Positions 41,407 to 49,636 of a stretch of 64,000 bases of DNA are shown piece after piece. The stretch's first letter is position 1. Each line of letters opens with the position of its first letter. The position numbers and the translations under genes are program-made. The stretch comes from Coprococcus_A sp051877705 (GTDB lineage Bacteria > Bacillota > Clostridia > Lachnospirales > Lachnospiraceae): positions 12,891-76,890 of the forward strand of contig JBJEJD010000039.1 in the NCBI GenBank assembly GCA_051877705.1, in the 5' to 3' direction. The notes beneath the pieces are model-generated. The model searched no databases, had not been told where the DNA came from, and worked only from the letters and a program-made list of their open reading frames with translations.

Positions 41407-42903
41407 CTAACCTCTGTACTTCATAATAACCAGAGCTGTCTCTCTTTTCCCGGACAGATGATAAACTGCCTCCATTTTCAGATAACCGCTCTTAGCCGCC
41501 AACCTGGATAACCACTCTTCTTCCGTCGTACAGACAATCACCTGTCCGGCATCCTTCATCCATCCCTGCAGCTTTCCAATAAAAGTCTTATACAATTCAT
41601 AGAGCATATCCGACGTCATCTTATCTGACCGCGCCGGAAACTCCGTTATAATCTCATCAAATTGATAGCTGTGGGTAAAATCCTTAAAATCCCTGTTAAT
41701 AAAATAGACAGGCACATGAGCCAGCTGCGCATTTTCACGTCCCAGTTCTATAGCTTTACCATAGATATCCACACCGTAAAGATTGGCAGCTTTCTTCCTT
41801 CTGTATCTCTCAATCAGCAATGTTCCCGTTCCGCAGAATGGATCCAGAACTGTGGCCTCCTCTGCCAGATATTCATCAGCCAATGCCACTATCTCTGCCG
41901 CCCGCACAGGGTGCATGGACGTAGCCAATGCATTTCTCCTGTAAGCAAACCGGGTATCCGGAAATGTATGCAGCACCAAATATACGCTGTACAGTCCCTG
42001 TTTATTTTCTGTGATTCGAAGCTCGCATTCATAATTGGATGCGGAGTTCTGCAGCCGATGCTCTGACAGCCGTTCCAGCTCCCCCGCCAGGCGCTTCACA
42101 TACTGACTCTTCTCGTTCAATACCAGCCGGGTCCGCAGATCTATTCTGAAATAAAAAGGTGTCTGGCCTTCATGACGCTTCTGCAGATATTCCAGGAGTC
42201 CGGCTTCCATAATAGCAGCCGCTACTGTCCGATAATCATTGGATGCAAGAGGATTTTTACAAAAGCGGAAAAGAATCCCCTTCACTGTACGCAGTTCCAT
42301 CAAAGCTCCGGGTCTTTCCGTCATCACCCGTACGCCCCCATTCATGATATGGGCCGTCCGCTGACAAGCTGCCGGCATTCCGTCCACAGTCAACTGTTCA
42401 AAGCCCGGACTTGTCAGCAAAATCAACTCTGATGGTACTGAAAAGCCGGTAAATCGATGCTTTTTCGGAGCTTCCATCGTAAGCAGCATCTCCCGCAGCA
42501 ATTTTAATTCTTCATTGAGGTGCTTCTGATTCTCCGGTGTCATGACTGTATTCATAATCTCCTGTATCCGTTCTTCAAACACTCTAAGATAAGGCCGGTA
42601 ATCCAGATTGCTCATGGCTGTCAGATAGGCGCCCCGCACAAAAAGCTGCTTTTCCTCCCGATATGCCTCAAACAATTGCTGAAGAGCCTGCTGAGCTCCT
42701 GTTTCTCCAAGAATCAATGCCGCATTCTTCCGTACTTTGGCATCTGCATGCTGCAGCAATTCTGTCAGCAGCTGAAAATAATTCCTCTGAATCAGATTCC
42801 ACTCTTTCTTTCCCTGTTCCGTCTTCAACAGCTTCCTTAATTCTATAAGATTCTGTCTTACATCCAGATCTTTTTCTATCTTGATCAAATATTCCTTAAT
42901 CAT
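41407..42903 (-). CDS. HEAT-repeat / THUMP-like / RlmL-type methyltransferase protein
   Basis: 498 residues from the ATG at 42903 (AGAGAG upstream; another ATG lies six codons earlier). N-terminal about 20-125: alpha-helical HEAT-like repeats (ADAKVRKNAALILGETGAQQ). Middle about 250-315: THUMP-like RNA-binding region. C-terminal about 320-498: a UPF0020/RlmL-type methyltransferase with FAYRRNALATSMHPVRAAEI and the AdoMet motif VLDPFCGTGTLLIERY (about 352-367). The motif IV expected as (N/D)PPY is TEFPAR here (about 420-425), so the catalytic type is uncertain. It probably binds or modifies rRNA or tRNA. First gene of the operon continuing into merR and hemA. Confidence 0.85.
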   Translation of the reverse strand: MIKEYLIKIEKDLDVRQNLIELRKLLKTEQGKKEWNLIQRNYFQLLTELLQHADAKVRKNAALILGETGAQQALQQLFEAYREEKQLFVRGAYLTAMSNLDYRPYLRVFEERIQEIMNTVMTPENQKHLNEELKLLREMLLTMEAPKKHRFTGFSVPSELILLTSPGFEQLTVDGMPAACQRTAHIMNGGVRVMTERPGALMELRTVKGILFRFCKNPLASNDYRTVAAAIMEAGLLEYLQKRHEGQTPFYFRIDLRTRLVLNEKSQYVKRLAGELERLSEHRLQNSASNYECELRITENKQGLYSVYLVLHTFPDTRFAYRRNALATSMHPVRAAEIVALADEYLAEEATVLDPFCGTGTLLIERYRRKKAANLYGVDIYGKAIELGRENAQLAHVPVYFINRDFKDFTHSYQFDEIITEFPARSDKMTSDMLYELYKTFIGKLQGWMKDAGQVIVCTTEEEWLSRLAAKSGYLKMEAVYHLSGKRETALVIMKYRG

Positions 42904-42945
42904 GCAATTCTCTCTTTTCATTAATAATCGTCGCTCTTATGTCTT

Positions 42946-42974
42946 ATCATACCATAGCAGAAACAAATTATCAA
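42946..42974 (-). promoter_or_regulatory. Promoter of the HEAT-methyltransferase-merR-hem operon
   Basis: TTGATA (42969-42974) and TATGAT (42946-42951) on the minus strand with a 17-base spacer. No other good promoter or terminator is visible down to plsC. Confidence 0.65.
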
Positions 42975-42981
42975 TTATCAC

Positions 42982-43026
42982 AAAAAAACTCCGGTATCCT
43001 TACTGACGGTTACCGGAGTTTTTTTA
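42982..43026. terminator. Terminator after the cold-shock gene
   Basis: AAAAACTCCGGTA / TACCGGAGTTTTT stem, A-rich on one side and T-rich on the other, between the cold-shock gene and the next promoter. Confidence 0.93.
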
Positions 43027-43124
43027 TAATCTCTCTAAACAAATGCTTATTCTAGTACAAAATAAAAAATACAAATTACGTAATCAATATATTATATCTT
43101 AGAAAAGGCACACTGAATTAAGGA

Positions 43125-43325
43125 TTATAACTTAACGACATTGACTGCCTGTGGTCCCTTCTGGCCCTGGATGATATCATACTCTACAGCCTGACCTTCT
43201 TCCAGTGACTTGAAGCCATCTGACTGAATGCCGGAATAGTGTACAAATACATCGTTGCCCTGCTCATCGGAAATAAAACCGAAGCCCTTCTGGTTATTGA
43301 ACCACTTTACTGTACCTTTGTTCAT
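43125..43325 (-). CDS. Cold-shock protein (CspA family)
   Basis: 66-residue OB-fold protein binding single-stranded RNA/DNA and acting as RNA chaperone. MNKGTVKWFNNQKGFGFISD contains RNP1 (KGFGFI); RNP2 is present as DVFVHYSGI; the end is GQKGPQAVNVVKL. The ATG at 43325 is preceded by GGAGG; the frame continues five codons upstream through that site. A promoter lies at 43387-43415, and the leader between may carry temperature-responsive structure, which I cannot assess. Confidence 0.97.
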   Translation of the reverse strand: MNKGTVKWFNNQKGFGFISDEQGNDVFVHYSGIQSDGFKSLEEGQAVEYDIIQGQKGPQAVNVVKL

Positions 43326-43386
43326 TCCAAAGTCCTCCAAAAAAATTAAACTAAATCGTGCTGCAGGTTATTCTCACAGCACCATC

Positions 43387-43415
43387 AGCATAGCATACTT
43401 ATTTCTGAAAGTCAA
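43387..43415 (-). promoter_or_regulatory. Promoter of the cold-shock gene
   Basis: TTGACT (43410-43415) and TATGCT (43387-43392) on the minus strand, spacer 17 bases. Confidence 0.7.
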
Positions 43416-43494
43416 ACGAAATTGGCAATTCCTGCCTGCATCGGTACTATAAAAGTATCGCAGTATTCGCCTTTTTATGGCCTCGGCTTTATGG

Positions 43495-43737
43495 CTATTC
43501 GCAATATGCAACAACAGTAAATACGCTGTTGGCTTCAATAACTTCTTTAACTGTTGCCTTCAGGCTGGTAAGTCTCCGGGCAGCAGGAATATTGTCGCTC
43601 ATAGCCAGAGCAGGTTCAATCGTATAGTAATACATGGTTCCTGCCAGAGTATTCAATCTGGATTCACTCATCTCCACTTCATCTCCTGCTTTCAGAAGAT
43701 TCGGCCTTTCCATTCGAAAAGATATTTCCCGCTGCAT
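43495..43737 (-). CDS. Small protein downstream of pepT, unknown function
   Basis: 80 residues, no family recognised. MQREISFRMERPNLLKAGDE is followed by GTMYYYTIEPALAMSDNI and a hydrophobic C-terminus (SVFTVVAYCE). No signal peptide or long membrane segment. It starts three bases after the pepT stop on the same strand, so it depends on pepT translation and may assist or belong to the same unit. It is too short and too diverged for a function call. The codon pattern and close linkage support a real gene. Confidence 0.6.
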   Translation of the reverse strand: MQREISFRMERPNLLKAGDEVEMSESRLNTLAGTMYYYTIEPALAMSDNIPAARRLTSLKATVKEVIEANSVFTVVAYCE

Positions 43738-43740
43738 GGA

Positions 43741-44973
43741 CTACTCACCCTCCTGCACATCCGCATAGCGGCGCAGTATTCCAAGAATCAGATCTACAGA
43801 TTTGTCCATGCCTTCTGCTGTAATATGCTCATAAGGTCCATGATAAGCATAGCCGCCTGTTCCCAGATCCGGGCAAGGCAATCCGCGAAAACTCAGCTGA
43901 GCGCCGTCGGTACCGCCACGTACAGGCACGATCAGCGGTTCCAGGCCAATCTCTTCTGCAGCAGCCTTCGCATTCTCAATCAGATGAAAATGCGGCATGA
44001 TTTTTTCCGACATATTGCGGTATTGCTCAGTAATGGTCAATTCCACTGTTCCCGCACCATAGCGCTCATTCAGTACCTTTTCTATATGACGCAGTTCTGC
44101 CTTTCTCGCTTCAAAGGATGGCATACTGTGGTCACGGACAATATAGGACATAACTGTTTTCTCCACATTGCCGCTCATATCTGTCAGATGATAGAATCCT
44201 TCATAGCCTTCTGTATGCTCCGGTCTGTCCGCTGCAGGAAGCATCTGATTGATCTCACAGGCAACAACGAGAGAATTGACCATCGTATCCTTGGCACTTC
44301 CCGGGTGAACATTAAACCCATTCACAACAAATTGGGCGCTGCAGGCATTAAAATTCTCATAAGTAATCTCGCCTTCCTCACCGCCGTCAATTGTATAGGC
44401 AAAATCTGCGCCAAAGGCATCTATATCCAGCGCATAAGCACCGCTGCCCACTTCCTCATCAGGTGTAAAACCAATACATATCTTCCCGTGGGGAATATTT
44501 TCACTGATCAGCCTTTCTACAACAGTCATAATCTCAGCAATACCTGCTTTGTCATCCGCTCCCAGTACCGTTGTACCGTCTGTTACGATCAATGTTCTGC
44601 CCCTCAGAGATGGCAGATGCGGAAACCTTTCCCGGCTCAGCACGCGTCCGCTTTCACCCAAAACAACAGCTTCGCCGTCATAATTCTCGATCACTCTTGG
44701 TTTCACATTCTCTCCGCAAAAATCCGGCACTGTATCCAGGTGAGCGATCAGTCCAATGGCAGGTGCTTTCTCAAGTCCCGGTGTGGCAGGCAAAGTACCA
44801 TACACATAACATTTTTCATCCACTCTGGCATCCTGAATACCCAGTTTCTGCATTTCTTCTACTAAAAGGCGCGCAAGATCAAACTGACGTTCAGTTGTCG
44901 GCGTTGCCTCACTATTCTCATCACTGGCAGTATGAATCACAACATATTTCAGCAGACGTTCATAAGCTCTCAT
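43741..44973 (-). CDS. pepT: Peptidase T (tripeptide aminopeptidase)
   Basis: Zinc metallopeptidase of the M20B family, releasing the N-terminal residue of tripeptides in the cytoplasm. 410 residues, standard length. IGLIAHLDTVPDFCGENVKP gives the first metal His and Asp, TVLGADDKAGIAEIMTVVE the bridging Asp, ICIGFTPDEEVGSGAYALDI the catalytic Glu and metal Glu, IDGGEEGEITYENFNA and IVPVRGGTDGAQLSFRGLPC the PepT-specific ends. AGAGGAA precedes the ATG. A small unknown gene follows immediately. Confidence 0.96.
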   Translation of the reverse strand: MRAYERLLKYVVIHTASDENSEATPTTERQFDLARLLVEEMQKLGIQDARVDEKCYVYGTLPATPGLEKAPAIGLIAHLDTVPDFCGENVKPRVIENYDGEAVVLGESGRVLSRERFPHLPSLRGRTLIVTDGTTVLGADDKAGIAEIMTVVERLISENIPHGKICIGFTPDEEVGSGAYALDIDAFGADFAYTIDGGEEGEITYENFNACSAQFVVNGFNVHPGSAKDTMVNSLVVACEINQMLPAADRPEHTEGYEGFYHLTDMSGNVEKTVMSYIVRDHSMPSFEARKAELRHIEKVLNERYGAGTVELTITEQYRNMSEKIMPHFHLIENAKAAAEEIGLEPLIVPVRGGTDGAQLSFRGLPCPDLGTGGYAYHGPYEHITAEGMDKSVDLILGILRRYADVQEGE

Positions 44974-45043
44974 TTTAATTTCCTCTTTTTCTTTTATTTT
45001 CTTTAGTTATTATCTGTTTTATCAACTTCATGTATACACAATC

Positions 45044-45568
45044 CTATCGGATGTAATATACATAATCCTTCTTACGCTCTGCTGCTTTTGGCTCATCCCC
45101 TTCTGCATATCCCAGTACGCAGTGACCAATACCCTCATAATCACCTTCAATACCAAGAGATTTGAGAATAGCTTTTCCCTCTTCAGACTCAAATTCTTCC
45201 TTTGCACGATGAATCCAGCAGCTGCCAATACCCTCGTCATGAGCAGCCAGCATCAGATTGCCAATTACCAGGCTGCCATCGTAAATATAAGTCGGTTTCG
45301 ATCTGTCAGCCAGTACAATCAATACAACCGGAGCGCCATAAAAAGGATCCATATCCTTTCCCATAATCCGCGCATTCATCGCAGACAGCTGATCTCTCAG
45401 TTCCTTGTTTGTTACAGCAATAATAATCGGAGACTGTTTACCCGCTCCTGTAGCAGCATATGTTCCTGCCTGAATAATCCTTTCAAGAACATCTTCCGGC
45501 ACCATATCCGGTTTATACTTGCGTATACTTCTTCTAGTCAGAATATTCTTCATTACTTCACTCATCAT
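45044..45568 (-). CDS. Nitroreductase family protein
   Basis: 174 residues, FMN-dependent NAD(P)H oxidoreductase fold. RRSIRKYKPDMVPEDVLERI carries the FMN-phosphate-binding Arg-Ser-Arg pattern; APVVLIVLADRS, GSLVIGNLMLAAHDEGIGSC and WIHRAKEEFESEEGKAIL are typical of small nitroreductases of anaerobes, and VLGYAEGDEPKAAERKKDYV is the family end. The physiological substrate is unknown. Two adjacent ATG codons can start it; GGAGG lies five or eight bases upstream. It is monocistronic between pepT and hppA. Confidence 0.92.
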   Translation of the reverse strand: MMSEVMKNILTRRSIRKYKPDMVPEDVLERIIQAGTYAATGAGKQSPIIIAVTNKELRDQLSAMNARIMGKDMDPFYGAPVVLIVLADRSKPTYIYDGSLVIGNLMLAAHDEGIGSCWIHRAKEEFESEEGKAILKSLGIEGDYEGIGHCVLGYAEGDEPKAAERKKDYVYYIR

Positions 45569-45625
45569 TGAAACCTCCTTATTTGAAACAATACAAATAA
45601 TACCTGCAACAGATTTTCCTGTGCC

Positions 45626-45655
45626 AAAAAACCTGCTGCCATTGCTGGCAGCAGG
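45626..45655 (-). terminator. Terminator after hppA
   Basis: CCTGCTGCCA / TGGCAGCAGG, a 10-bp perfect stem with a 4-base loop and TTTTTT on the minus strand. Confidence 0.95.
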
Positions 45656-45734
45656 TGCATATCAAATCAAATAATACAACTCCCGTATGTTGCGTCAATA
45701 CGAATACTTCAATATTCTTATGTACATAAATAAT

Positions 45735-47726
45735 CTAACTGATTATACCGATAAAGCATGTATAGAATACAAGAGCCACAATTGTCATCAGTTTAATAAG
45801 TATGTTAATGGATGGACCTGACGTATCCTTGAACGGGTCACCAACCGTATCACCGACAACGGCTGCTGCATGGGCAGGACTGCCTTTGCCGCCATGGTTG
45901 CCATTTTCGATATATTTCTTGGCGTTATCCCATGCACCGCCCGAGTTTGACATAAAGATTGCCATCAGAACACCTGTCACCAGCGAACCGGCCAGCATAC
46001 CGCCAACAGCCTCAGCACCAAGCAGGACGCCAACCAGAATCGGAGCTGCAACGGCCATAATACCCGGAATGATCATCTCATGCAGTGCCGCCTTTGTTGA
46101 AATATCTACACACTTCGCATAATCCGGTCTGCCTTTACCTTCCATAATGCCAGGAATCTCACGGAACTGGCGTCTTACTTCCTCGATCATCTTATAAGCT
46201 GCTTTTGATACGGACTCCATTGTAAATGCAGAGAACAAAAACGGCAGCATACCACCAACCAAAAGACCGATGATTGTTGTATAAGACAGAATATTGATTG
46301 AACTCAGCTTCACAGCATCTGCATAGGACATGAACAATGCCATAGCTGTCAGAGCTGCTGAACCAATGGCAAAACCTTTACCCATGGCTGCTGTTGTATT
46401 ACCAACGGCATCCAGAGAGTCTGTAATCTCACGAACATGTTCTTCCAGACCAGACATCTCAGCAATACCGCCCGCATTATCAGCGATTGGGCCATACGCA
46501 TCAACAGCAACAGTAATACCTGTTGTAGAAAGCATTCCGACTGCCGCCAGCGCAATACCATAGAGGCCGCAGCATTTATAGGAAACGAAAATACCGATAC
46601 AGATCAGAAGGATCGGAATAGCCGTAGACTGCATACCAACTGCAAGACCGGAAATAACCGTTGTAGCGGAACCAGTCTCAGACTGTTCTGCAATCTTCTT
46701 AACAGATTTATAATCACCGGATGTATATACCTCAGTAATAATACCAATGACCAAACCAACAATAAGTCCGGCAATAATAGCCAGTGCCGGTGAGAAATTA
46801 CCGAAGAATACCTTGCTTAAAACAACTGAACCTATGATAACAATAACAGCTGCCGTATAGGATCCTCTGTTAAGTGCCTTCTGCGGATTCTCTCCATCCT
46901 TTCCTTTAACAAGAAATGTACCGATAATTGCTGCAATAATACCAAGTGCAGAAAGAATCGCAGGGAAAATAGCGGCACCATTCTCAATAAGGACTTCATT
47001 GGATCCTGCCCATACAATACCAAGAGTAATAGCAGAAATCAGAGAACCTGCATAGGATTCAAAAAGATCCGCTCCCATACCGGCAACATCGCCTACATTA
47101 TCACCTACATTATCTGCAATAACAGCCGGATTTCTCGGGTCATCTTCAGGAATACCCGCTTCTACCTTACCTACCAGGTCAGCACCGACATCAGCAGCCT
47201 TCGTATAAATACCACCACCAACACGGGCAAACAGCGCGATAGAAGAAGCTCCAAGGCTGAAACCAAACAATATCTCTGCATCACCTGTCACTGCATAAAG
47301 AACACTGACACCCAGCAGACCAAAACCTGCCACACACATACCCATAACTGCACCGCCTGAAAAAGCTACAGTCAGCGCTTTGTTCATGCCGCCGATTCTG
47401 GCTGCATTGGCCGTTCTGACATTGGCCTTTGTTGCAACTGTCATACCACAATAACCCGCAATAACAGAAAGCAGCGCACCACACAGGAAACAGATCGCTG
47501 TCAGCGGCCCTCTCAAGAGACATATCAAAACAAACAATACAATAGCGAATACAATCAAAATCTTGTATTCAGCAAAAAGGAATGCTCTCGCACCTTCAGC
47601 AATAGCTGAAGCAATCTCTTTCATGCGGTCAGTGCCTTCTTCCACCTTCGACACCTTCTGATTCTGCACAAAAGCAAATACCAGTGCGACAATTGCCGCG
47701 ACGACGGCTACGTACATTAGATTCAT
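45735..47726 (-). CDS. hppA: Membrane-bound, ion-pumping pyrophosphatase (K+-dependent type)
   Basis: Uses the energy of pyrophosphate hydrolysis to pump Na+ and/or H+ out of the cytoplasm. 663 residues with about 16 membrane segments. Substrate-binding blocks DVGADLVGKVEAGIPEDDPR and DNVGDNVGDVAGMGADLFES, and near the end GDTVGDPFKDTSGPSINILI. In GNTTAAMGKGFAIGSAALTA the Ala that replaces the Lys of K+-independent enzymes marks the K+-dependent class, to which the Na+ pumps belong; the ion itself is inference. It saves energy in an anaerobe by recycling biosynthetic pyrophosphate. Single gene with own promoter and terminator. Confidence 0.96.
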   Translation of the reverse strand: MNLMYVAVVAAIVALVFAFVQNQKVSKVEEGTDRMKEIASAIAEGARAFLFAEYKILIVFAIVLFVLICLLRGPLTAICFLCGALLSVIAGYCGMTVATKANVRTANAARIGGMNKALTVAFSGGAVMGMCVAGFGLLGVSVLYAVTGDAEILFGFSLGASSIALFARVGGGIYTKAADVGADLVGKVEAGIPEDDPRNPAVIADNVGDNVGDVAGMGADLFESYAGSLISAITLGIVWAGSNEVLIENGAAIFPAILSALGIIAAIIGTFLVKGKDGENPQKALNRGSYTAAVIVIIGSVVLSKVFFGNFSPALAIIAGLIVGLVIGIITEVYTSGDYKSVKKIAEQSETGSATTVISGLAVGMQSTAIPILLICIGIFVSYKCCGLYGIALAAVGMLSTTGITVAVDAYGPIADNAGGIAEMSGLEEHVREITDSLDAVGNTTAAMGKGFAIGSAALTAMALFMSYADAVKLSSINILSYTTIIGLLVGGMLPFLFSAFTMESVSKAAYKMIEEVRRQFREIPGIMEGKGRPDYAKCVDISTKAALHEMIIPGIMAVAAPILVGVLLGAEAVGGMLAGSLVTGVLMAIFMSNSGGAWDNAKKYIENGNHGGKGSPAHAAAVVGDTVGDPFKDTSGPSINILIKLMTIVALVFYTCFIGIIS

Positions 47727-47800
47727 AACGAAACCCCTTTCCCTGCATTTTAATTATGCATTTTTATGTTTTTTACAAAACCACCCCGCCGCAAAATTGT

Positions 47801-47814
47801 AATTGTATACAATT
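47801..47814. promoter_or_regulatory. 14-bp palindrome in the hppA leader
   Basis: AATTGTATACAATT, perfectly symmetrical, lies between the hppA promoter (-10 at 47835) and the gene. Its position just downstream of the transcription start would suit a repressor. Confidence 0.4.
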
Positions 47815-47834
47815 TAAGCGTTTATTTAGTGATA

Positions 47835-47863
47835 ATAATAATAGATTTTATACAAGTTGTCAA
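47835..47863 (-). promoter_or_regulatory. Promoter of hppA
   Basis: TTGACA (47858-47863), 17 bases, TATTAT (47835-47840) on the minus strand, about 108 bases before the hppA start. Confidence 0.75.
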
Positions 47864-47941
47864 GTGTTAGCGTTTAAAAACAATGTTTATTCTTTAACAC
47901 ATTTGTTAGGATTTTTTTCCTGTAAGTCACTTTTTTGTGCC

Positions 47942-48069
47942 TAAAAAGCTCCGGAATTTTAATGCCAGCACTCTCAAAAATCAATATCTGTATCTATACA
48001 ACGGACTTTTCCCTTATATATTCACAGTTTGTTTCTGAAAGAAAGACATTCAAATTCCAGAGCTTTTAT
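47942..48069. repeat. Long inverted repeat downstream of gltD
   Basis: TAAAAAGCTCCGGAATTT (47942-47959) and AAATTCCAGAGCTTTTA (48053-48069) are imperfect inverted copies separated by about 93 bases. On the minus strand the distal arm ends GGAGCTTTTTA. It fills much of the 411-base gap between hppA and gltD. The rest of that gap holds the hppA promoter; no gene is seen. Confidence 0.5.
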
Positions 48070-48137
48070 ATATAGCTTTTTTCAATATTGCACTCTGCAA
48101 TGTTATTCTTTTAACTTGCCAGTGAATTATTTATCTA

Positions 48138-49625
48138 TTAGTCTAAATTCGTATAACCCATCAGATTGATATCCACACACTGAGCAGCTTCACGACCTTC
48201 ACGGATAGCCCATACCACCAGAGACTGTCCTCTGTGCATATCTCCGGCAACATAGACATTATCGGCACTTGTATGATAATGTCCCGGTTCAGTCTTCACA
48301 TTTGTTCTTCCGTCTACCTCTACACCAAAAGCTTCCGTGACATAACTCTGGCTTCCAAGAAAACCTGCTGCGATCAGTACCAGATCCACTGGAATGATCT
48401 CATTGCTGCCCTCAATCTCCTGCATGGTCATTCTCCCTGACTCAGGATCCTTCTGCCAGGACAATTTTACGATCTCTGCCGCACATACATCGCCATTCTC
48501 ATTTGGAATGAACGCTTTTACCGTCGTTTCATAGATTCTCGGGTCATGACCATAGACAGCAATGGCTTCTTCCTGACCGTAATCTGTCTTACAGATTTTT
48601 GGCCATTCCGGCCACGGATTGTTATCCGCCCGCGTATCCGGAGCCTTTGGCATCATCTCCAGCTGGGTCACATTCTGAGCACCCATACGTATGGAAGTTC
48701 CTACACAGTCATTCCCCGTATCGCCGCCACCGATGACCAGCACACTCTTACCTTTAGCAGAAACATAATTATTATCCTCAAAATTGGAATCCAGCAGACT
48801 TTTTGTTGTCATCTTCAGGAAATCAACCGCAAAGTAAATCCCCTTTGATTCACGTCCCGGAACATTGATATCTCTCGGATTGGATGCACCGCAGGCCAGC
48901 ACAACACTGTCATATTCCTTCAGCAAACGGGAGGCCTTATAATTGGCACCTACATCGGCATTGGTAATAAATTCAACACCTTCATCCTTCATGAGTTGAA
49001 TACGTCTTTCAATAATAGATTTATCCAGCTTCATGTTTGGAATACCATACATGAGCAATCCCCCGACACGATCATTTCTTTCAAAAACCGTTACCTGATG
49101 TCCACGCTTATTCAACTGGTCAGCTGCTGCAAGCCCGGAAGGCCCGGATCCTACAATGGCCACTCTCTTGCCTGTTCTTGCTTTTGGCGGTTCCGGCTTC
49201 ATCAGTCCATTGGCATAACCATATTCAATAATACCGTATTCGTTCTCCTTAATGGATACCGGCTTTCCATTAAGGTTGCAGGTACATGCCGCCTCACATG
49301 GAGACGGGCATACTCTTGAAGTAAACTCAGGAAAGCTGTTGGTCTTCAGGAGCCGGCGCCATGCCTGCTCCCAGTTGCCAGTATAGATCAGATCATTCCA
49401 TTCAGGAATCAGATTGTTTAACGGACACCCTGATGCCATGCCGCCAATGATCATACCTGACTGACAGAAAGGCACACCGCACTCCATACATCTTGCTCCC
49501 TGTTTTTGCTGCATTTTACGACTCAGAGGGATATGAAACTCCTTAAAATTCTGAATACGTTCTTCAGGCGGAATCACACGGCCTGTTTCCCTCTCATATT
49601 CTAAAAATCCCGTTGGTTTTCCCAT
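48138..49625 (-). CDS. gltD: Glutamate synthase (NADPH) small subunit
   Basis: Electron-input subunit of glutamate synthase. 495 residues: the N-terminal iron-sulfur segment (CMECGVPFCQSG, GGMASGCPLNNLIPEWNDLI, then CPSPCEAACTC), the FAD motif VAIVGSGPSGLAAADQLNKR at about 150-170, and the NADPH motif SVLVIGGGDTGNDCVGTSI near 300. It passes electrons from NADPH to GltB. It lies 11 bases after gltB, reversed from the E. coli description but usual in Firmicutes. GGAGGG precedes the ATG. Confidence 0.97.
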   Translation of the reverse strand: MGKPTGFLEYERETGRVIPPEERIQNFKEFHIPLSRKMQQKQGARCMECGVPFCQSGMIIGGMASGCPLNNLIPEWNDLIYTGNWEQAWRRLLKTNSFPEFTSRVCPSPCEAACTCNLNGKPVSIKENEYGIIEYGYANGLMKPEPPKARTGKRVAIVGSGPSGLAAADQLNKRGHQVTVFERNDRVGGLLMYGIPNMKLDKSIIERRIQLMKDEGVEFITNADVGANYKASRLLKEYDSVVLACGASNPRDINVPGRESKGIYFAVDFLKMTTKSLLDSNFEDNNYVSAKGKSVLVIGGGDTGNDCVGTSIRMGAQNVTQLEMMPKAPDTRADNNPWPEWPKICKTDYGQEEAIAVYGHDPRIYETTVKAFIPNENGDVCAAEIVKLSWQKDPESGRMTMQEIEGSNEIIPVDLVLIAAGFLGSQSYVTEAFGVEVDGRTNVKTEPGHYHTSADNVYVAGDMHRGQSLVVWAIREGREAAQCVDINLMGYTNLD

Positions 49626-49636
49626 TTTTATCCCTC

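Noticed and set aside
43477..44865. 462-residue frame opposite pepT
   Set aside because: It is the antisense shadow of pepT, whose catalytic motifs and ribosome site are clear; the antisense product has no recognisable family.
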